Source: Thalassospira profundimaris (lineage in GTDB: Bacteria > Pseudomonadota > Alphaproteobacteria > Rhodospirillales > Thalassospiraceae). Taken from it: a DNA stretch of 64,000 bases. Made by a program: the position numbers and the translations under genes. The notes under the pieces were generated by a model, which was given only the letters and a program-made list of their open reading frames with translations, ran no database searches and was not told the DNA's origin. How positions within the stretch are numbered: the first letter of the stretch is position 1; each line of letters starts with the position of its first letter. This document shows, one piece after another, positions 54,305 through 62,973 of this stretch. Location of the stretch: positions 1-64,000 of the forward strand of contig NZ_JPWI01000016.1 in assembly GCF_003326795.1 (NCBI RefSeq), given 5' to 3'.

Positions 54305-55396
54305 TTAGTTCGACTGAGCAGCCTTCACGCGATCAAGGGTTTTACCCTCAAGCACTTCAAGACCGGCCGGAACGGTCGGATACCATTTGATGTTGTCGAG
54401 GTCAGCCGGCGGGAAACTGCCCTGGAACTGAGCCTTGAGTTTTGCATCTGCAAACTCATCCGCACCCTTGGAGGCGGTAAAGTTGCCTGCACTTGCAGTG
54501 ATTTTAGCAGCGATTTCCGGCTGCATGACAAAGTTGATCCACTTATAGGCAGCATCTTCGTTCTTTGTCTTGCGCGGCAGTGCAAAGGTATCAATCCAGC
54601 CAAGTGCGCCGGATTTCGGTGCGACAAAGGTGATGTCGGCATTGTCGTTATTGAGCTTCCAGCCGCCAGTATCCCAAGCCATTGCTGCAACGACTTCACC
54701 CGAACGTACGAGGTTCAGCAGCGCATCGCCACCTTCCCAGTAGGTTTTAACGTTGGATTTACAGTCAATCAGCTTGGCTTCGACCGCATCAAGGATTTCC
54801 TGATACTTGGCTTCATCACCATATGCCGCAAACGGATCAAGTCCCATCGCGTAGGCGAAACCGATCAGGGTCGGACGCTTCAGGCGATAGGAAACCTTGC
54901 CTGCAACTTCCGGTGCACAAAGGTCGGTATAGTCTGCGACGTTTGCGGCTTTGGATTTGTCAACGATCAGGCCGCTGGTGCCCCAGACATGCGGCACGCC
55001 GTAAACGTCGCCTTCAACGGTGGTGTTGGTTTTGGTCGCATCAAGCATCGACGGAATGAATTTGGCCGCGTCGACTTTCGAAAGGTCGATCGGTTTATAG
55101 ATACCGTATTCAAGCTGAGCACCGGCGATGCGGTCCTGGGACGGCTGGGCAAGGTCAAAACCACCGCCGCCCGTCGCACGCAGTTTTGAAATCATGTCTT
55201 CGTTGTTGGACAACGTCACTTCGACATCGATGCCGGTTTCTTTTTCGAACAGCTCGACAACTTCGTCCGGGGCATAGCCACCCCAGGTCAGCAGACGAAG
55301 CTCTTCAGACTGAGCCGCTGAAGTGAAGGCAACCATTCCAGCAATCGCTGTGAGGCCAAGCAAAGAACCGCGCAATGCGCCGTGTTTTTTAGACAT
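54305..55396 (-). CDS. Spermidine/putrescine-type ABC transporter substrate-binding protein, PotD-like
   Basis: A 363-residue periplasmic protein. The signal peptide ends near AAQS/EELRLL (about residue 31). ELRLLTWGGYAPDEVVELFEKETGIDVEV, FDLAQPSQDR, VPHVWGTSGLIVDK and VVAAMAWDTGGWKL follow the PotD/PotF fold, with tryptophans that could line a polyamine site. First gene of a potDABC-order operon. Close relatives also bind other amines, so the ligand is only probable. Confidence 0.91.
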   Translation of the reverse strand: MSKKHGALRGSLLGLTAIAGMVAFTSAAQSEELRLLTWGGYAPDEVVELFEKETGIDVEVTLSNNEDMISKLRATGGGGFDLAQPSQDRIAGAQLEYGIYKPIDLSKVDAAKFIPSMLDATKTNTTVEGDVYGVPHVWGTSGLIVDKSKAANVADYTDLCAPEVAGKVSYRLKRPTLIGFAYAMGLDPFAAYGDEAKYQEILDAVEAKLIDCKSNVKTYWEGGDALLNLVRSGEVVAAMAWDTGGWKLNNDNADITFVAPKSGALGWIDTFALPRKTKNEDAAYKWINFVMQPEIAAKITASAGNFTASKGADEFADAKLKAQFQGSFPPADLDNIKWYPTVPAGLEVLEGKTLDRVKAAQSN

Positions 55397-55465
55397 TTTG
55401 AACCCTCGTTATAAACGTGATGGCATTTCCCTGTGGCCGGATCGTTCATAGAATTTGGTTATCTC

Positions 55466-55480
55466 GCTCCGGCACGGAGC
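55466..55480 (-). promoter_or_regulatory. Small hairpin in the PotD-like leader
   Basis: GCTCCG/CGGAGC with a 3-base loop, 70 bases before the PotD-like start. Confidence 0.35.
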
Positions 55481-55495
55481 AATATCGCAAACATT

Positions 55496-55544
55496 CGTGT
55501 TGATACGAAAGAAAAAACGAAACTTTTTCTTTCTTTTGAACACG
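55496..55544. promoter_or_regulatory. Composite inverted repeat upstream of the PotD-like gene
   Basis: Outer arms CGTGTT/AACACG (55496-55501, 55539-55544) and inner arms GAAAGAAAAA/TTTTTCTTTC (55507-55516, 55524-55533), separated by a symmetric 5x5 internal loop. Sixteen paired positions, about 100 bases before the start. Could be an operator or a leader stem. Confidence 0.5.
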
Positions 55545-55637
55545 CAGGGTTCATTTTTGCGCCTGTCCAGAGCAAGGGCAAGTTAAAGTTCTGCAACAGT
55601 TTTTCAGCTGTGAAGCGGACCGGCTGACTGAAAAGCA

Positions 55638-55663
55638 AAAAGGCGCCATGAACGGCGCCTTTT
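55638..55663 (-). terminator. Rho-independent terminator after the murQ-headed sugar operon
   Basis: A perfect 10-bp stem (AAAAGGCGCC and complement) with a 6-base loop; the minus-strand T-run is TTTTTGCTTTT. It is 35 bases past the ATPase stop. Confidence 0.9.
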
Positions 55664-55698
55664 CTCAAGATGTTCCGTTTTCAGTGCGACGGATATGG

Positions 55699-56817
55699 TC
55701 AGTCTTCTGCACTGAACTCGGCCGGGCAATCTACTTTCGTAAAGGCTTTGCCTTGCCCGTTAAACAGATGCGCGGCTCCGGCGGGCGCAGATGCCGTAAC
55801 GGTTTCACCGATTTTTACCCGGCTATGTCCGGGGGCGCGAACCGTGACGCGATCACCATTGGCAAGTTTCAGATACAAATAGGTAGAATCGCCAAGCTTC
55901 TCGACGACATCGACCTCACCATTGACCGTCAATTCGCCCTGATCGCCAAGGGACAGATGTTCCGGGCGAATTCCCAGTTCGACCTGCGATCCGATTTCGG
56001 AAGCCGGAACGTCAAATGGCAGAACCGATTTGACACCGCCTGGAACCGATACAGTCACTTTGCCCTGCTCAACCCCGTCGATCGTGACGCTGGTGAAATT
56101 CATGGCTGGTGATCCGATAAAGCCCGCAACAAAACGGGTTTCCGGATGATGGTAAAGCTGCATCGGTGATCCGACCTGTTCGACATTGCCACCATTCATC
56201 ACCACGATCTTGTCTGCCAACGTCATGGCTTCAACCTGATCGTGGGTAACATAAATGATCGTCGATTTCAGATCCTGATGCAGTTTTGCAATTTCGATGC
56301 GGGTTTGAACGCGCAACGCGGCATCAAGGTTTGAAAGCGGTTCATCAAACAGGAACACCTTTGGCTGGCGCACGATCGCACGACCAATGGCAACACGTTG
56401 GCGCTGACCGCCTGAAAGCTCCGACGGTCTGCGATCAAGGAGTTGATCAAGCTGCAGGATGCGCGCGGCTTCACGCACACGAGCGTCAATTGCAGCCTTG
56501 TCCTGTTTATCGAGCTTAAGCCCGAACGCCATGTTCTTGTAGACTGTCATATGCGGATAAAGCGCATAGGACTGGAAAACCATGGCAATTCCGCGATCAC
56601 GCGGACTTTTGGTATTCACCAGTTCACCATCAATCATCAGATCGCCACCAGTGATGTCTTCCAGACCGGCAATGATGCGCAACAAGGTGGATTTTCCGCA
56701 ACCTGACGGCCCGACAAACACCACGAATTCACCGTCTTTTACATCCAGATCAATGCCATGCAGGACATCAACCGCGCCATAGCTTTTACGGATCTGGTCA
56801 AGTTTCAAGTCAGCCAT
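55699..56817 (-). CDS. Sugar ABC transporter ATP-binding protein, UgpC/MsmK type
   Basis: A 372-residue CUT1 ATPase. Walker [10 protein letters not shown] at 36-44, [16 protein letters not shown] signature, [16 protein letters not shown]alker B and [15 protein letters not shown]. The OB-fold regulatory domain occupies the last third. Last gene of the operon murQ-binding protein-permease-permease-ATPase. Closely resembles the two other ATPases of this type in the window. Confidence 0.91.
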   Translation of the reverse strand: MADLKLDQIRKSYGAVDVLHGIDLDVKDGEFVVFVGPSGCGKSTLLRIIAGLEDITGGDLMIDGELVNTKSPRDRGIAMVFQSYALYPHMTVYKNMAFGLKLDKQDKAAIDARVREAARILQLDQLLDRRPSELSGGQRQRVAIGRAIVRQPKVFLFDEPLSNLDAALRVQTRIEIAKLHQDLKSTIIYVTHDQVEAMTLADKIVVMNGGNVEQVGSPMQLYHHPETRFVAGFIGSPAMNFTSVTIDGVEQGKVTVSVPGGVKSVLPFDVPASEIGSQVELGIRPEHLSLGDQGELTVNGEVDVVEKLGDSTYLYLKLANGDRVTVRAPGHSRVKIGETVTASAPAGAAHLFNGQGKAFTKVDCPAEFSAED

Positions 56818-56844
56818 TTATTCAAAGCTCCTATCAGCCAACAA

Positions 56845-57693
56845 TTACTTCACCGCGCCGGATGTCAGGCCGCGAATGAGTTGTCGGGAGAAAATCAGGT
56901 AAAGGATCAGGATCGGGATAATCGCAAGGCTCAGTGATGCCAGAACCGCGTTCCAGTCAGTCACATACTGGCCAATGAATTGCTGTACACCCAGGGTAAT
57001 GGTCTGCTTGCCATCGCCCGGCGCAAGAATCAGCGGGAACCAAAGATCATTCCAGATCGGGATCATCGTAAAAACTGCGACAGTTGCCACGGCCGGGCGG
57101 ATTAGCGGAAGAATGATCGCAAAGAAGATTTTGAACTCCCCGACCCCGTCACACCGTGCGGCTTCTTTTAAATCCTTGGGAATTTGATGCATGAATTCCG
57201 TCAGGATAAAGATTGCCAGTGGCAATCCCTGCGCCACATAAACCAGAACCAGCGCAGTCAACGTGTTCACCAGCCCCATATCGACCACAAGATTCAGGAT
57301 CGACACAGAACCAAGCCGGATCGGCACCATGATACCGATGGCAAGATACAGGGCGAGCACCGTATTGCCCGGGAATTTGTATTCCGACAATGCCCATGCA
57401 GCCATCGCCGCCAGTAACAGAACAATCACGATGGTCACGATGGTCACTGTAAAACTGTTATAGAAAAACAGCTCAAAATTCGACTTGGCCAGAACCTTGG
57501 TGAACCCTTCCAGACTGAAGGTATCGGCATTTGGCAGCCCCATCGGATCCTTGAAGATTCCCTTACGGGTCTTGAAGGCGTTAATCACCACAAGGAAAAT
57601 CGGATACAGCGCCACCAGCGTGTAGGTCAGAAGGATCGCATGAACGATCACAGCGCGACTGGCGTCTTCCCGACGTATATTTGCAAAATTCAT
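56845..57693 (-). CDS. Sugar ABC transporter permease, MalG-like
   Basis: A 282-residue permease; first helix about 14-34 (IVHAILLTYTLVALYPIFLVVI), EAA loop LKEAARCDGVGEFKIFF. 27 bases before the ATPase gene and 12 after the MalF-like gene. Belongs to the amino-sugar importer, judged from linked murQ and kinase. Confidence 0.9.
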   Translation of the reverse strand: MNFANIRREDASRAVIVHAILLTYTLVALYPIFLVVINAFKTRKGIFKDPMGLPNADTFSLEGFTKVLAKSNFELFFYNSFTVTIVTIVIVLLLAAMAAWALSEYKFPGNTVLALYLAIGIMVPIRLGSVSILNLVVDMGLVNTLTALVLVYVAQGLPLAIFILTEFMHQIPKDLKEAARCDGVGEFKIFFAIILPLIRPAVATVAVFTMIPIWNDLWFPLILAPGDGKQTITLGVQQFIGQYVTDWNAVLASLSLAIIPILILYLIFSRQLIRGLTSGAVK

Positions 57694-57705
57694 CGTCGCC
57701 CCCGA

Positions 57706-58644
57706 TTACAGCTGATAACGCGCCAGACGGCGCTGAATGGCGAACAGATAGAACAGAACGCCTGCCAGAATGATCAGGAACATCAGGGATGCAACCGTCG
57801 CCCCGAGATGCGGGTTTCCAAGCTGCAACTGATAACCAAAGAATGTGCGATAGAACAATGTGCCCATGATATCGGTCGAGAAGTTCGGGCCTGCCAACGC
57901 ACCCTTTACCGCATAAATCAGGTCGAAGGCGTTGAAATTACCAACAAATGTCAGAATGGAGACCATGGCAACAGTCGGCAGGACCAACGGCAACTTGATA
58001 TGGATGAATACTTCGAAATGGGTCGCGCCATCGACAATTGCGGCATCAACCAGATCGTCCGGGATCGCAAGCAAGGCGGCATAAATCAGCATCAAGGGAA
58101 TGCCAACCCACTGCCAGACCGAAATGAATGACAAAGTGATCAAGGCACTACCTTCCTTGCCCAGCCAGGGACCGAACAAAGATTTAAGGCCGACAATATC
58201 AAGAAGGTCTGCGCCAACACCCCAGACAGGGCTCAGGATCAACTGCCAGATAAAGCCGACAATCACCACTGAAAGCATGGTCGGCATGATCATCATGGTG
58301 CGATAGGTATTCCGGAAGCGGAGCTGCGGCAGGCTGAGAATACCAGCCAGCGCAATGCCGATCGGGTTCTGGATCAACATGTGAACAGCAAAGAACTTCA
58401 TATTGTTCCAGAAGCTGTTCCAAAAGGTCGCCGACCAATCCGGATCAGCCAAAATGGTGCGATAGTTGTCCAAACCAACGAAAGCAGTATCACCACCACT
58501 CGGGGTCGCATAGAAGCTGAGCCGGATTGAATCAAGCAGCGGATAGATCATAAACAGCGTGTAAATGACCGTTGCTGGGGCCAGAAAGGCGATCACAGGC
58601 AATTTTGCCTTGCGCCAATCGGTCATGGGGCCGGAATGCGCCAT
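57706..58644 (-). CDS. Sugar ABC transporter permease, MalF-like
   Basis: A 312-residue permease; first helix around 15-40 (LPVIAFLAPATVIYTLFMIYPLLDSI), EAA loop DLVDAAIVDGATHFEVF. Normal CUT1 length. Preceded by a long hairpin that separates it from the binding-protein gene. Confidence 0.9.
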   Translation of the reverse strand: MAHSGPMTDWRKAKLPVIAFLAPATVIYTLFMIYPLLDSIRLSFYATPSGGDTAFVGLDNYRTILADPDWSATFWNSFWNNMKFFAVHMLIQNPIGIALAGILSLPQLRFRNTYRTMMIMPTMLSVVIVGFIWQLILSPVWGVGADLLDIVGLKSLFGPWLGKEGSALITLSFISVWQWVGIPLMLIYAALLAIPDDLVDAAIVDGATHFEVFIHIKLPLVLPTVAMVSILTFVGNFNAFDLIYAVKGALAGPNFSTDIMGTLFYRTFFGYQLQLGNPHLGATVASLMFLIILAGVLFYLFAIQRRLARYQL

Positions 58645-58777
58645 ACCCTGTCCTGTTATCCAAGATTAAAAGATTGAAGGTTTCTGAATAACCTTCTCAT
58701 GTATGGACCGCAGTTTTTCCGCCCGGCGGCCTCAAGATACAGAACGCATGCTGTTACCTGATCGGGCGATAAAGCAA

Positions 58778-58808
58778 GGATGGCAGAAACCCGCAGTCTC
58801 CGCCATCC
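58778..58808 (-). promoter_or_regulatory. Intercistronic hairpin after the amino-sugar-binding-protein gene
   Basis: A 13-bp stem in the minus-strand RNA, including two G-U pairs, with a 5-base loop, ten bases past the binding-protein stop. No U-run follows directly. Confidence 0.75.
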
Positions 58809-58818
58809 TTTCGATATG

Positions 58819-60081
58819 TTACTGGTGCGGAGCATACCACTTCGCAAGACCAGCTTCGGCAGCACCTGCTGCATCTGTCGGGGTCAGCGTACCGTTGATT
58901 ACCTGTGCAGAAAGGTTCCACAGGTCGTTTTCAAGGTTCGGCGTGCCACGCGACAGAATCTGGTAGGAGTTGCGAATGGTGGATTCACACTTCTGGCGCC
59001 AGCTCACGAACTCGCTTGCAACCGGATCGGTCACGGCGACTTTGTGGTTTGAAAGCGAGAAGAAGCCCGGCAGCGCGTTGGAATAGAGTTCGGCAAACTC
59101 GGAGCCCGTCATCCATTCAAGAAACAGTTTGGCTTCTGCTGCGTTTTTCGAACCTGCATTCAGGCCAAGAGCAATGTCGGTATGGTCACTGATATAGCAG
59201 GTATCGGCACCAGCTGCAGGGGGCGGCGGAAATGCGCCGAACTCGAAATCAGCCTGGTTGTTGAACAGCGAAATGTCCCAGGAGCCCGCCGGATAAACAG
59301 CTGCGCGCCCCAGCGAGAACAGGTTCTGCGCATCCGGATAGGAAATGGCTTCATAGCCGTCTGGCAAATAGTTCTTCCAGCTTGCCAGTTCCTTGAAGGT
59401 GTCGACATAAGGCGCATCGGTGAATTTCGCGCTACCATCGATCAGAGCTTTACGACCAGCTTCACCATTCCAGTAGTTCGGACCGATATTCTGGAAGCCC
59501 ATGGTTGCAGCTTCCCACTGGTCTGCGGTCCCCATTGCCATCGGAATGTAGCTGCCTTCTTCCTTGATCTTGTCAAGGGCGGCATAGAATTCTTCGCGGG
59601 TTTTCGGGACTTCTACGCCGACTTCCTCGAAGGCTTCCTTGTTATAGATGAAACCGTGAATGACAGACGCCATCGGCAGGCAGAAGGTGACAGAACCGTC
59701 ATCTGTTTGCCATGCAGATTTGGCAACATCAGAGAAGTTATCCATCCCCTTGAGGTCATCGAGCGGCGCAAGGTTGCCCTGCTTGTATAGTTCAAGCGAT
59801 GCGTCAAACGGACGGCAGGTGATCAGGTCGCCTGCGGTGCCGCCTGCCAGCTTGGCATTGACCGATGCGTTATATTCGGTCGGTGGGGTCGGTTTGAACG
59901 AAACCTTGATGTCCGGGTGTTCTTTGTTGAATGCCGGAATGATTTTATCATTCCAGATATCGATATCGTCGTTACGCCAGCTTTCGATTACAAGTTCGCC
60001 AGCAGATGCCATCAACGGAACCAGGGCGACACTTGCCGCCAGGGCCCCGGCCAGACCTTTTGCTAAGACTTTATTCGACAT
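58819..60081 (-). CDS. Extracellular solute-binding protein, family 1 (probable amino-sugar importer)
   Basis: A 420-residue binding protein. The signal peptide ends at MASA/GELV (about residue 27). Mature part opens with IESWRNDDIDIWNDKIIPAFNKEHPDIKVSFK, typical of CUT1 sugar-binding proteins, and CYISDHTDIALGLN marks the second lobe. It follows murQ by 46 bases. Ligand predicted to be a MurNAc/GlcNAc-containing sugar from context only. Confidence 0.9.
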   Translation of the reverse strand: MSNKVLAKGLAGALAASVALVPLMASAGELVIESWRNDDIDIWNDKIIPAFNKEHPDIKVSFKPTPPTEYNASVNAKLAGGTAGDLITCRPFDASLELYKQGNLAPLDDLKGMDNFSDVAKSAWQTDDGSVTFCLPMASVIHGFIYNKEAFEEVGVEVPKTREEFYAALDKIKEEGSYIPMAMGTADQWEAATMGFQNIGPNYWNGEAGRKALIDGSAKFTDAPYVDTFKELASWKNYLPDGYEAISYPDAQNLFSLGRAAVYPAGSWDISLFNNQADFEFGAFPPPPAAGADTCYISDHTDIALGLNAGSKNAAEAKLFLEWMTGSEFAELYSNALPGFFSLSNHKVAVTDPVASEFVSWRQKCESTIRNSYQILSRGTPNLENDLWNLSAQVINGTLTPTDAAGAAEAGLAKWYAPHQ

Positions 60082-60127
60082 TTATGCCTCCTCTGATCAA
60101 TGTCGGCGGACTGGCACCGTGTTGATG

Positions 60128-61015
60128 TCAGTTCCTGTACTCAAGCGCTGTCCGGAGATTTCCATTAGACAGTACAAGAATTTCTTTTGCCCGGTCCGGT
60201 GTGTGACCCTTGGCCACCAGCACCGCCGAACGAATATCAAAGTCTGTTTTTTCAAGCGCGTGTTTGGCCTGATCTGGCGCGCAGGACGCGATGTGCGAGA
60301 CGATGCGTACTGCCCGTTCATGCAGCTTGATATTTTCTGCGCGCATACCAACCATCAGGTTATCAAACAGGCGCCCCAACTTGTTCATCACAAGCGTCGA
60401 CAGGATGTTCAGCGCAGCCTTTTGTGCTGTTCCCGCCCCCATGCGGGTCGAACCAGCGACAACTTCCGGGGCGCTTTCGAGGTAAATTCCTGTGTCCGCA
60501 ATACCAAGAATATGACCATCAGGATTGTTGCAAATGCCGACAGTAAAAGCGCCACGTTCGCGCGCCAGCTCCAGTGCGCGCACCGTATAGGGCGTTGCGC
60601 CGCTGGCAGCGATGGCAATTACGGCATCATTTTCCGAAATATTATGTTGGGATATTTCGCGCGCAGCGAGGTCGACATCATCCTCTGCACCATTGAATTC
60701 ATTTGGCGAGCTTTGAACACCGCCAGCCAGCATGACAATGGTATGCTCTTCGGGCCAACCAAAGGTCCCGCCAAGTTCCTTGGCGTCTTGCCATGCAACC
60801 GTTCCGGAAGTTCCTGCGCCGACATAAACGAGACGCCCGCCGCCCCCCAGGCGGCGTGCAATCCCGTTAGCTGCTGTGGCCAGATCCCCCAGGACCGGAC
60901 CAACCGAAGCCACAGCACGCATCTGGCCTTCCCACAAGGCCATAAGGAAATCGGCGTCAGACCATTGGTCCAACCCGGCAAATCGCGAATCAAATTCTTC
61001 AGTGCGTGATGCCAT
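60128..61015 (-). CDS. murQ: N-acetylmuramic acid 6-phosphate etherase
   Basis: A 295-residue SIS-domain lyase that removes D-lactate from MurNAc-6-phosphate, giving GlcNAc-6-phosphate. GAGTSG is the sugar-phosphate loop; E80 (DAKELGGTFG) and E111 (NGAEDD) match E83 and E114 of E. coli MurQ; the family signature reads EVVAGSTRMGAGTAQK. Full length. It heads the transporter operon, so uptake and breakdown are coordinated. Confidence 0.94.
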   Translation of the reverse strand: MASRTEEFDSRFAGLDQWSDADFLMALWEGQMRAVASVGPVLGDLATAANGIARRLGGGGRLVYVGAGTSGTVAWQDAKELGGTFGWPEEHTIVMLAGGVQSSPNEFNGAEDDVDLAAREISQHNISENDAVIAIAASGATPYTVRALELARERGAFTVGICNNPDGHILGIADTGIYLESAPEVVAGSTRMGAGTAQKAALNILSTLVMNKLGRLFDNLMVGMRAENIKLHERAVRIVSHIASCAPDQAKHALEKTDFDIRSAVLVAKGHTPDRAKEILVLSNGNLRTALEYRN

Positions 61016-61040
61016 TTTTCCGTCTCCCTCTCCAAATTAA

Positions 61041-61057
61041 ATACCATTGTGATACCA
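61041..61057. promoter_or_regulatory. Repeated ATACCA half-sites before murQ
   Basis: ATACCA at 61041-61046 and 61052-61057, an 11-base period (one helical turn), 26-42 bases before the murQ start. The same hexamer and its complement recur upstream of the kinase gene. Confidence 0.45.
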
Positions 61058-61195
61058 GCGGTGCAAGCCACTTCGTAAATATTTTCGATAAAGACCGCCA
61101 ATACACTCGGAAAACCTATATAAAACAATGCAATAGTTAACTATTTCAATTCACCCCTACAATCTGTGCGTATATCTACTGACTCCAAAATCAGA

Positions 61196-61214
61196 CCACT
61201 ATCAAATATAGTGG
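61196..61214. promoter_or_regulatory. Candidate operator upstream of the kinase gene
   Basis: CCACTAT-N5-ATAGTGG, a perfect 7-bp inverted repeat about 75 bases before the kinase ATG, in the murQ/kinase divergent region. Fits a dimeric repressor such as the GntR-type regulator coded downstream. Confidence 0.5.
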
Positions 61215-61222
61215 CACTATAT

Positions 61223-61245
61223 TGGTATTGCTTTTTAAGATACCA
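61223..61245. promoter_or_regulatory. TGGTAT-N11-ATACCA dyad over the kinase promoter
   Basis: TGGTAT at 61223-61228 and ATACCA at 61240-61245. It covers the -35 and spacer of the promoter at 61228-61257 (TTGCTT and TATGCT, spacer 18). A bound repressor would block transcription. Confidence 0.5.
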
Positions 61246-61257
61246 CTCTGCTATGCT
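61228..61257 (+). promoter_or_regulatory. Candidate promoter of kinase-regulator operon
   Basis: TTGCTT (61228-61233) and TATGCT (61252-61257) with an 18-base spacer; the ATG is 33 bases past the -10. Confidence 0.42.
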
Positions 61258-61289
61258 CTGATCAGAAACGGGAAGGCAGCTAAGCAATC

Positions 61290-62171
61290 ATGGCAAACGA
61301 ACGGCTTTATCTTGGTGTTGATGGCGGCGGAACGCGCTGCCGCGTGCGGATTGCAAATGAATCCGGCTGCGTACTGGGTGAATCCGTGAGTGGCGGGGCC
61401 AATACCCGCCTTGGTATCGACCATGTTTTTGGTGAAATCATCGCAGCTGCGTCTCTTGCGCTTTCAAATGCCGGTATGGATGATTCCCGACTTGGTGATC
61501 TGCATGCTGGAATGGGGCTTGCCGGCCTCCCACTTGAGCGTGATCGCAAACTTGCGCAATCTTATGCGCATCCCTTCGCCAGCACCTGTTTTGCAACCGA
61601 TGCCTATACAGCGTGCCTTGGCGCTCATGACGGCGCAAATGGTGCAATTCTGATCGTTGGCACCGGAACATGCGGACAGGCAATCATCGACAACACAGAA
61701 TTGGCGGTCGCTGGTTGGGGGTTTGAAGTTTCCGATCTTGGTAGTGGTGCGCGGATTGGTCGCAATGCCATTGAAACAGCCCTGCTCGCCCATGAAGGTT
61801 TGGCTGAGAAAACAGACCTTACTACTGCTGTGATGGCCAAATTCGACAACAATCCCGAGAATATTGTCGTATTTGCCGAAACCGCGCGGCCATCAGATTA
61901 TGGCGCGTTTTGCCCGATGGTATTTGATGCCGAGGCTGCCGGTGATAAGGCGGCGATATCACTTGTGAATTTCGCCGTAGATGCAAACCTGAAGATTCTC
62001 CGGAAGCTGGTCGCCTTTGGCGCACCACGTCTGACCCTGATGGGCGGGCTTGCCGAACAGATGGCCAAACGCATGCCAGAAGATATCAAGAAACTGATGG
62101 CGCCTGCAAAATTTGACGCCATGCATGGTGCTATTTTGTTGGCCAAACAGCATGAAAGAGCCGCCGCATGA
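61290..62171 (+). CDS. BadF/BadG/BcrA/BcrD-type amino-sugar kinase (MurK/NagK-like)
   Basis: A 293-residue ASKHA-fold kinase. Phosphate-1 loop LGVDGGGTRCRVRI, phosphate-2 LIVGTGTCGQAI and GWGFEVSDLGSGARIGRNAI fit the BadF/BadG family that includes eukaryotic GlcNAc kinase and the MurNAc/GlcNAc kinase MurK. Divergent from murQ and followed, with ATGA overlap, by a GntR regulator. It would phosphorylate imported GlcNAc or MurNAc at O6. GGAAGG precedes the ATG. Confidence 0.87.
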   Translation: MANERLYLGVDGGGTRCRVRIANESGCVLGESVSGGANTRLGIDHVFGEIIAAASLALSNAGMDDSRLGDLHAGMGLAGLPLERDRKLAQSYAHPFASTCFATDAYTACLGAHDGANGAILIVGTGTCGQAIIDNTELAVAGWGFEVSDLGSGARIGRNAIETALLAHEGLAEKTDLTTAVMAKFDNNPENIVVFAETARPSDYGAFCPMVFDAEAAGDKAAISLVNFAVDANLKILRKLVAFGAPRLTLMGGLAEQMAKRMPEDIKKLMAPAKFDAMHGAILLAKQHERAAA

Positions 62172-62929
62172 TCGCAACGTCGGACATCATCGCAAATCTC
62201 AGGACCCGGGATATTGAAAATACCGGCAATGGCCCGCTTTATCGTCGGTTGCAGTCTGCTCTTAAGGCTGTCATCGAAGATGGCATCCTGCAAGTTGACG
62301 ATGCATTGCCAAGTGAACGCGATCTGGCAACCGAATTGGGTATTTCACGGGTAACAGTTCGCAACGCGATGCGTGCCCTTGTTGAGGAAGGCGTTCTGGT
62401 GCAACGACACGGAGCTGGAACCTTTGTAGCGCCTCGTGTCGAACAGGCTCTGTCGCGACTGACTTCCTTTACTGAAGACATGATTACACGCGGAATGGAT
62501 CCGGGTGCGGTCTGGCTGGAAAAAACACTTGGTCATGCCTCGCCCGAAGAAGCCATGGCCCTTAATTTGTCACCGGGGACCGAGGTCACCCGTTTGCGTC
62601 GTCTGCGTACAGCGAATGACAAACCTATGGCGCTTGAATATGCGGTCATTCCGCGCGCCTTTTTGCCCAGCCCGGATGAAGTCGACAAATCGCTTTATGA
62701 CGCGCTGGCAAAGTACAACAAAAAGCCCGAGCGCGCGTTGCAGCGCCTTCGGGCCGAACTTTTTGATGGCGAAACCGCCAAAATCCTTGGGGTGCCGGAT
62801 GGCAGTGCCGCGCTTTATATCGAGCGACGCTCTTTCCTTGCCAATGGCACGCCAGTGGAATTCACCCGGTCCTATTACCGCGGTGACAGTTATGACTTTA
62901 TCGCTGAAATGCAGGTGGATGCGCGTTGA
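62168..62929 (+). CDS. GntR-family transcriptional regulator with UTRA domain (HutC/NagR type)
   Basis: A 253-residue regulator. The N-terminal winged helix-turn-helix has LPSERDLATELGISRVTVRN and the wing HGAGTFVAPR; a UTRA effector domain follows (from about residue 100, TSFTEDMITRGMDPGA) ending with SYYRGDSYDFIAEMQ. Members of this group sense phosphorylated amino sugars such as GlcN6P/GlcNAc6P. ATGA overlap with the kinase gene. Likely controls the divergent murQ and kinase operons. Confidence 0.92.
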   Translation: MIATSDIIANLRTRDIENTGNGPLYRRLQSALKAVIEDGILQVDDALPSERDLATELGISRVTVRNAMRALVEEGVLVQRHGAGTFVAPRVEQALSRLTSFTEDMITRGMDPGAVWLEKTLGHASPEEAMALNLSPGTEVTRLRRLRTANDKPMALEYAVIPRAFLPSPDEVDKSLYDALAKYNKKPERALQRLRAELFDGETAKILGVPDGSAALYIERRSFLANGTPVEFTRSYYRGDSYDFIAEMQVDAR

Positions 62930-62973
62930 TCGAGTCAATTCGCCATTCATACAGAACCAAGGGAATATAGCAC

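Larger units (their letters stand above)
55397..55698 (-). other. 302-base gap upstream of the PotD-like gene
   Basis: No gene. It holds a composite inverted repeat (55496-55544), a small hairpin (55466-55480) and the terminator of the sugar operon at the far end. Short open frames here lack ribosome sites and family similarity. Confidence 0.55.

Noticed and set aside
54230-55189. A 319-codon open frame antisense to the PotD-like gene.
   Set aside because: It covers the coding strand of a well-supported gene and has no ribosome site.
55433-55627. A 64-codon plus-strand frame upstream of the PotD-like gene.
   Set aside because: It runs through the composite inverted repeat, has no ribosome site and no recognisable features.
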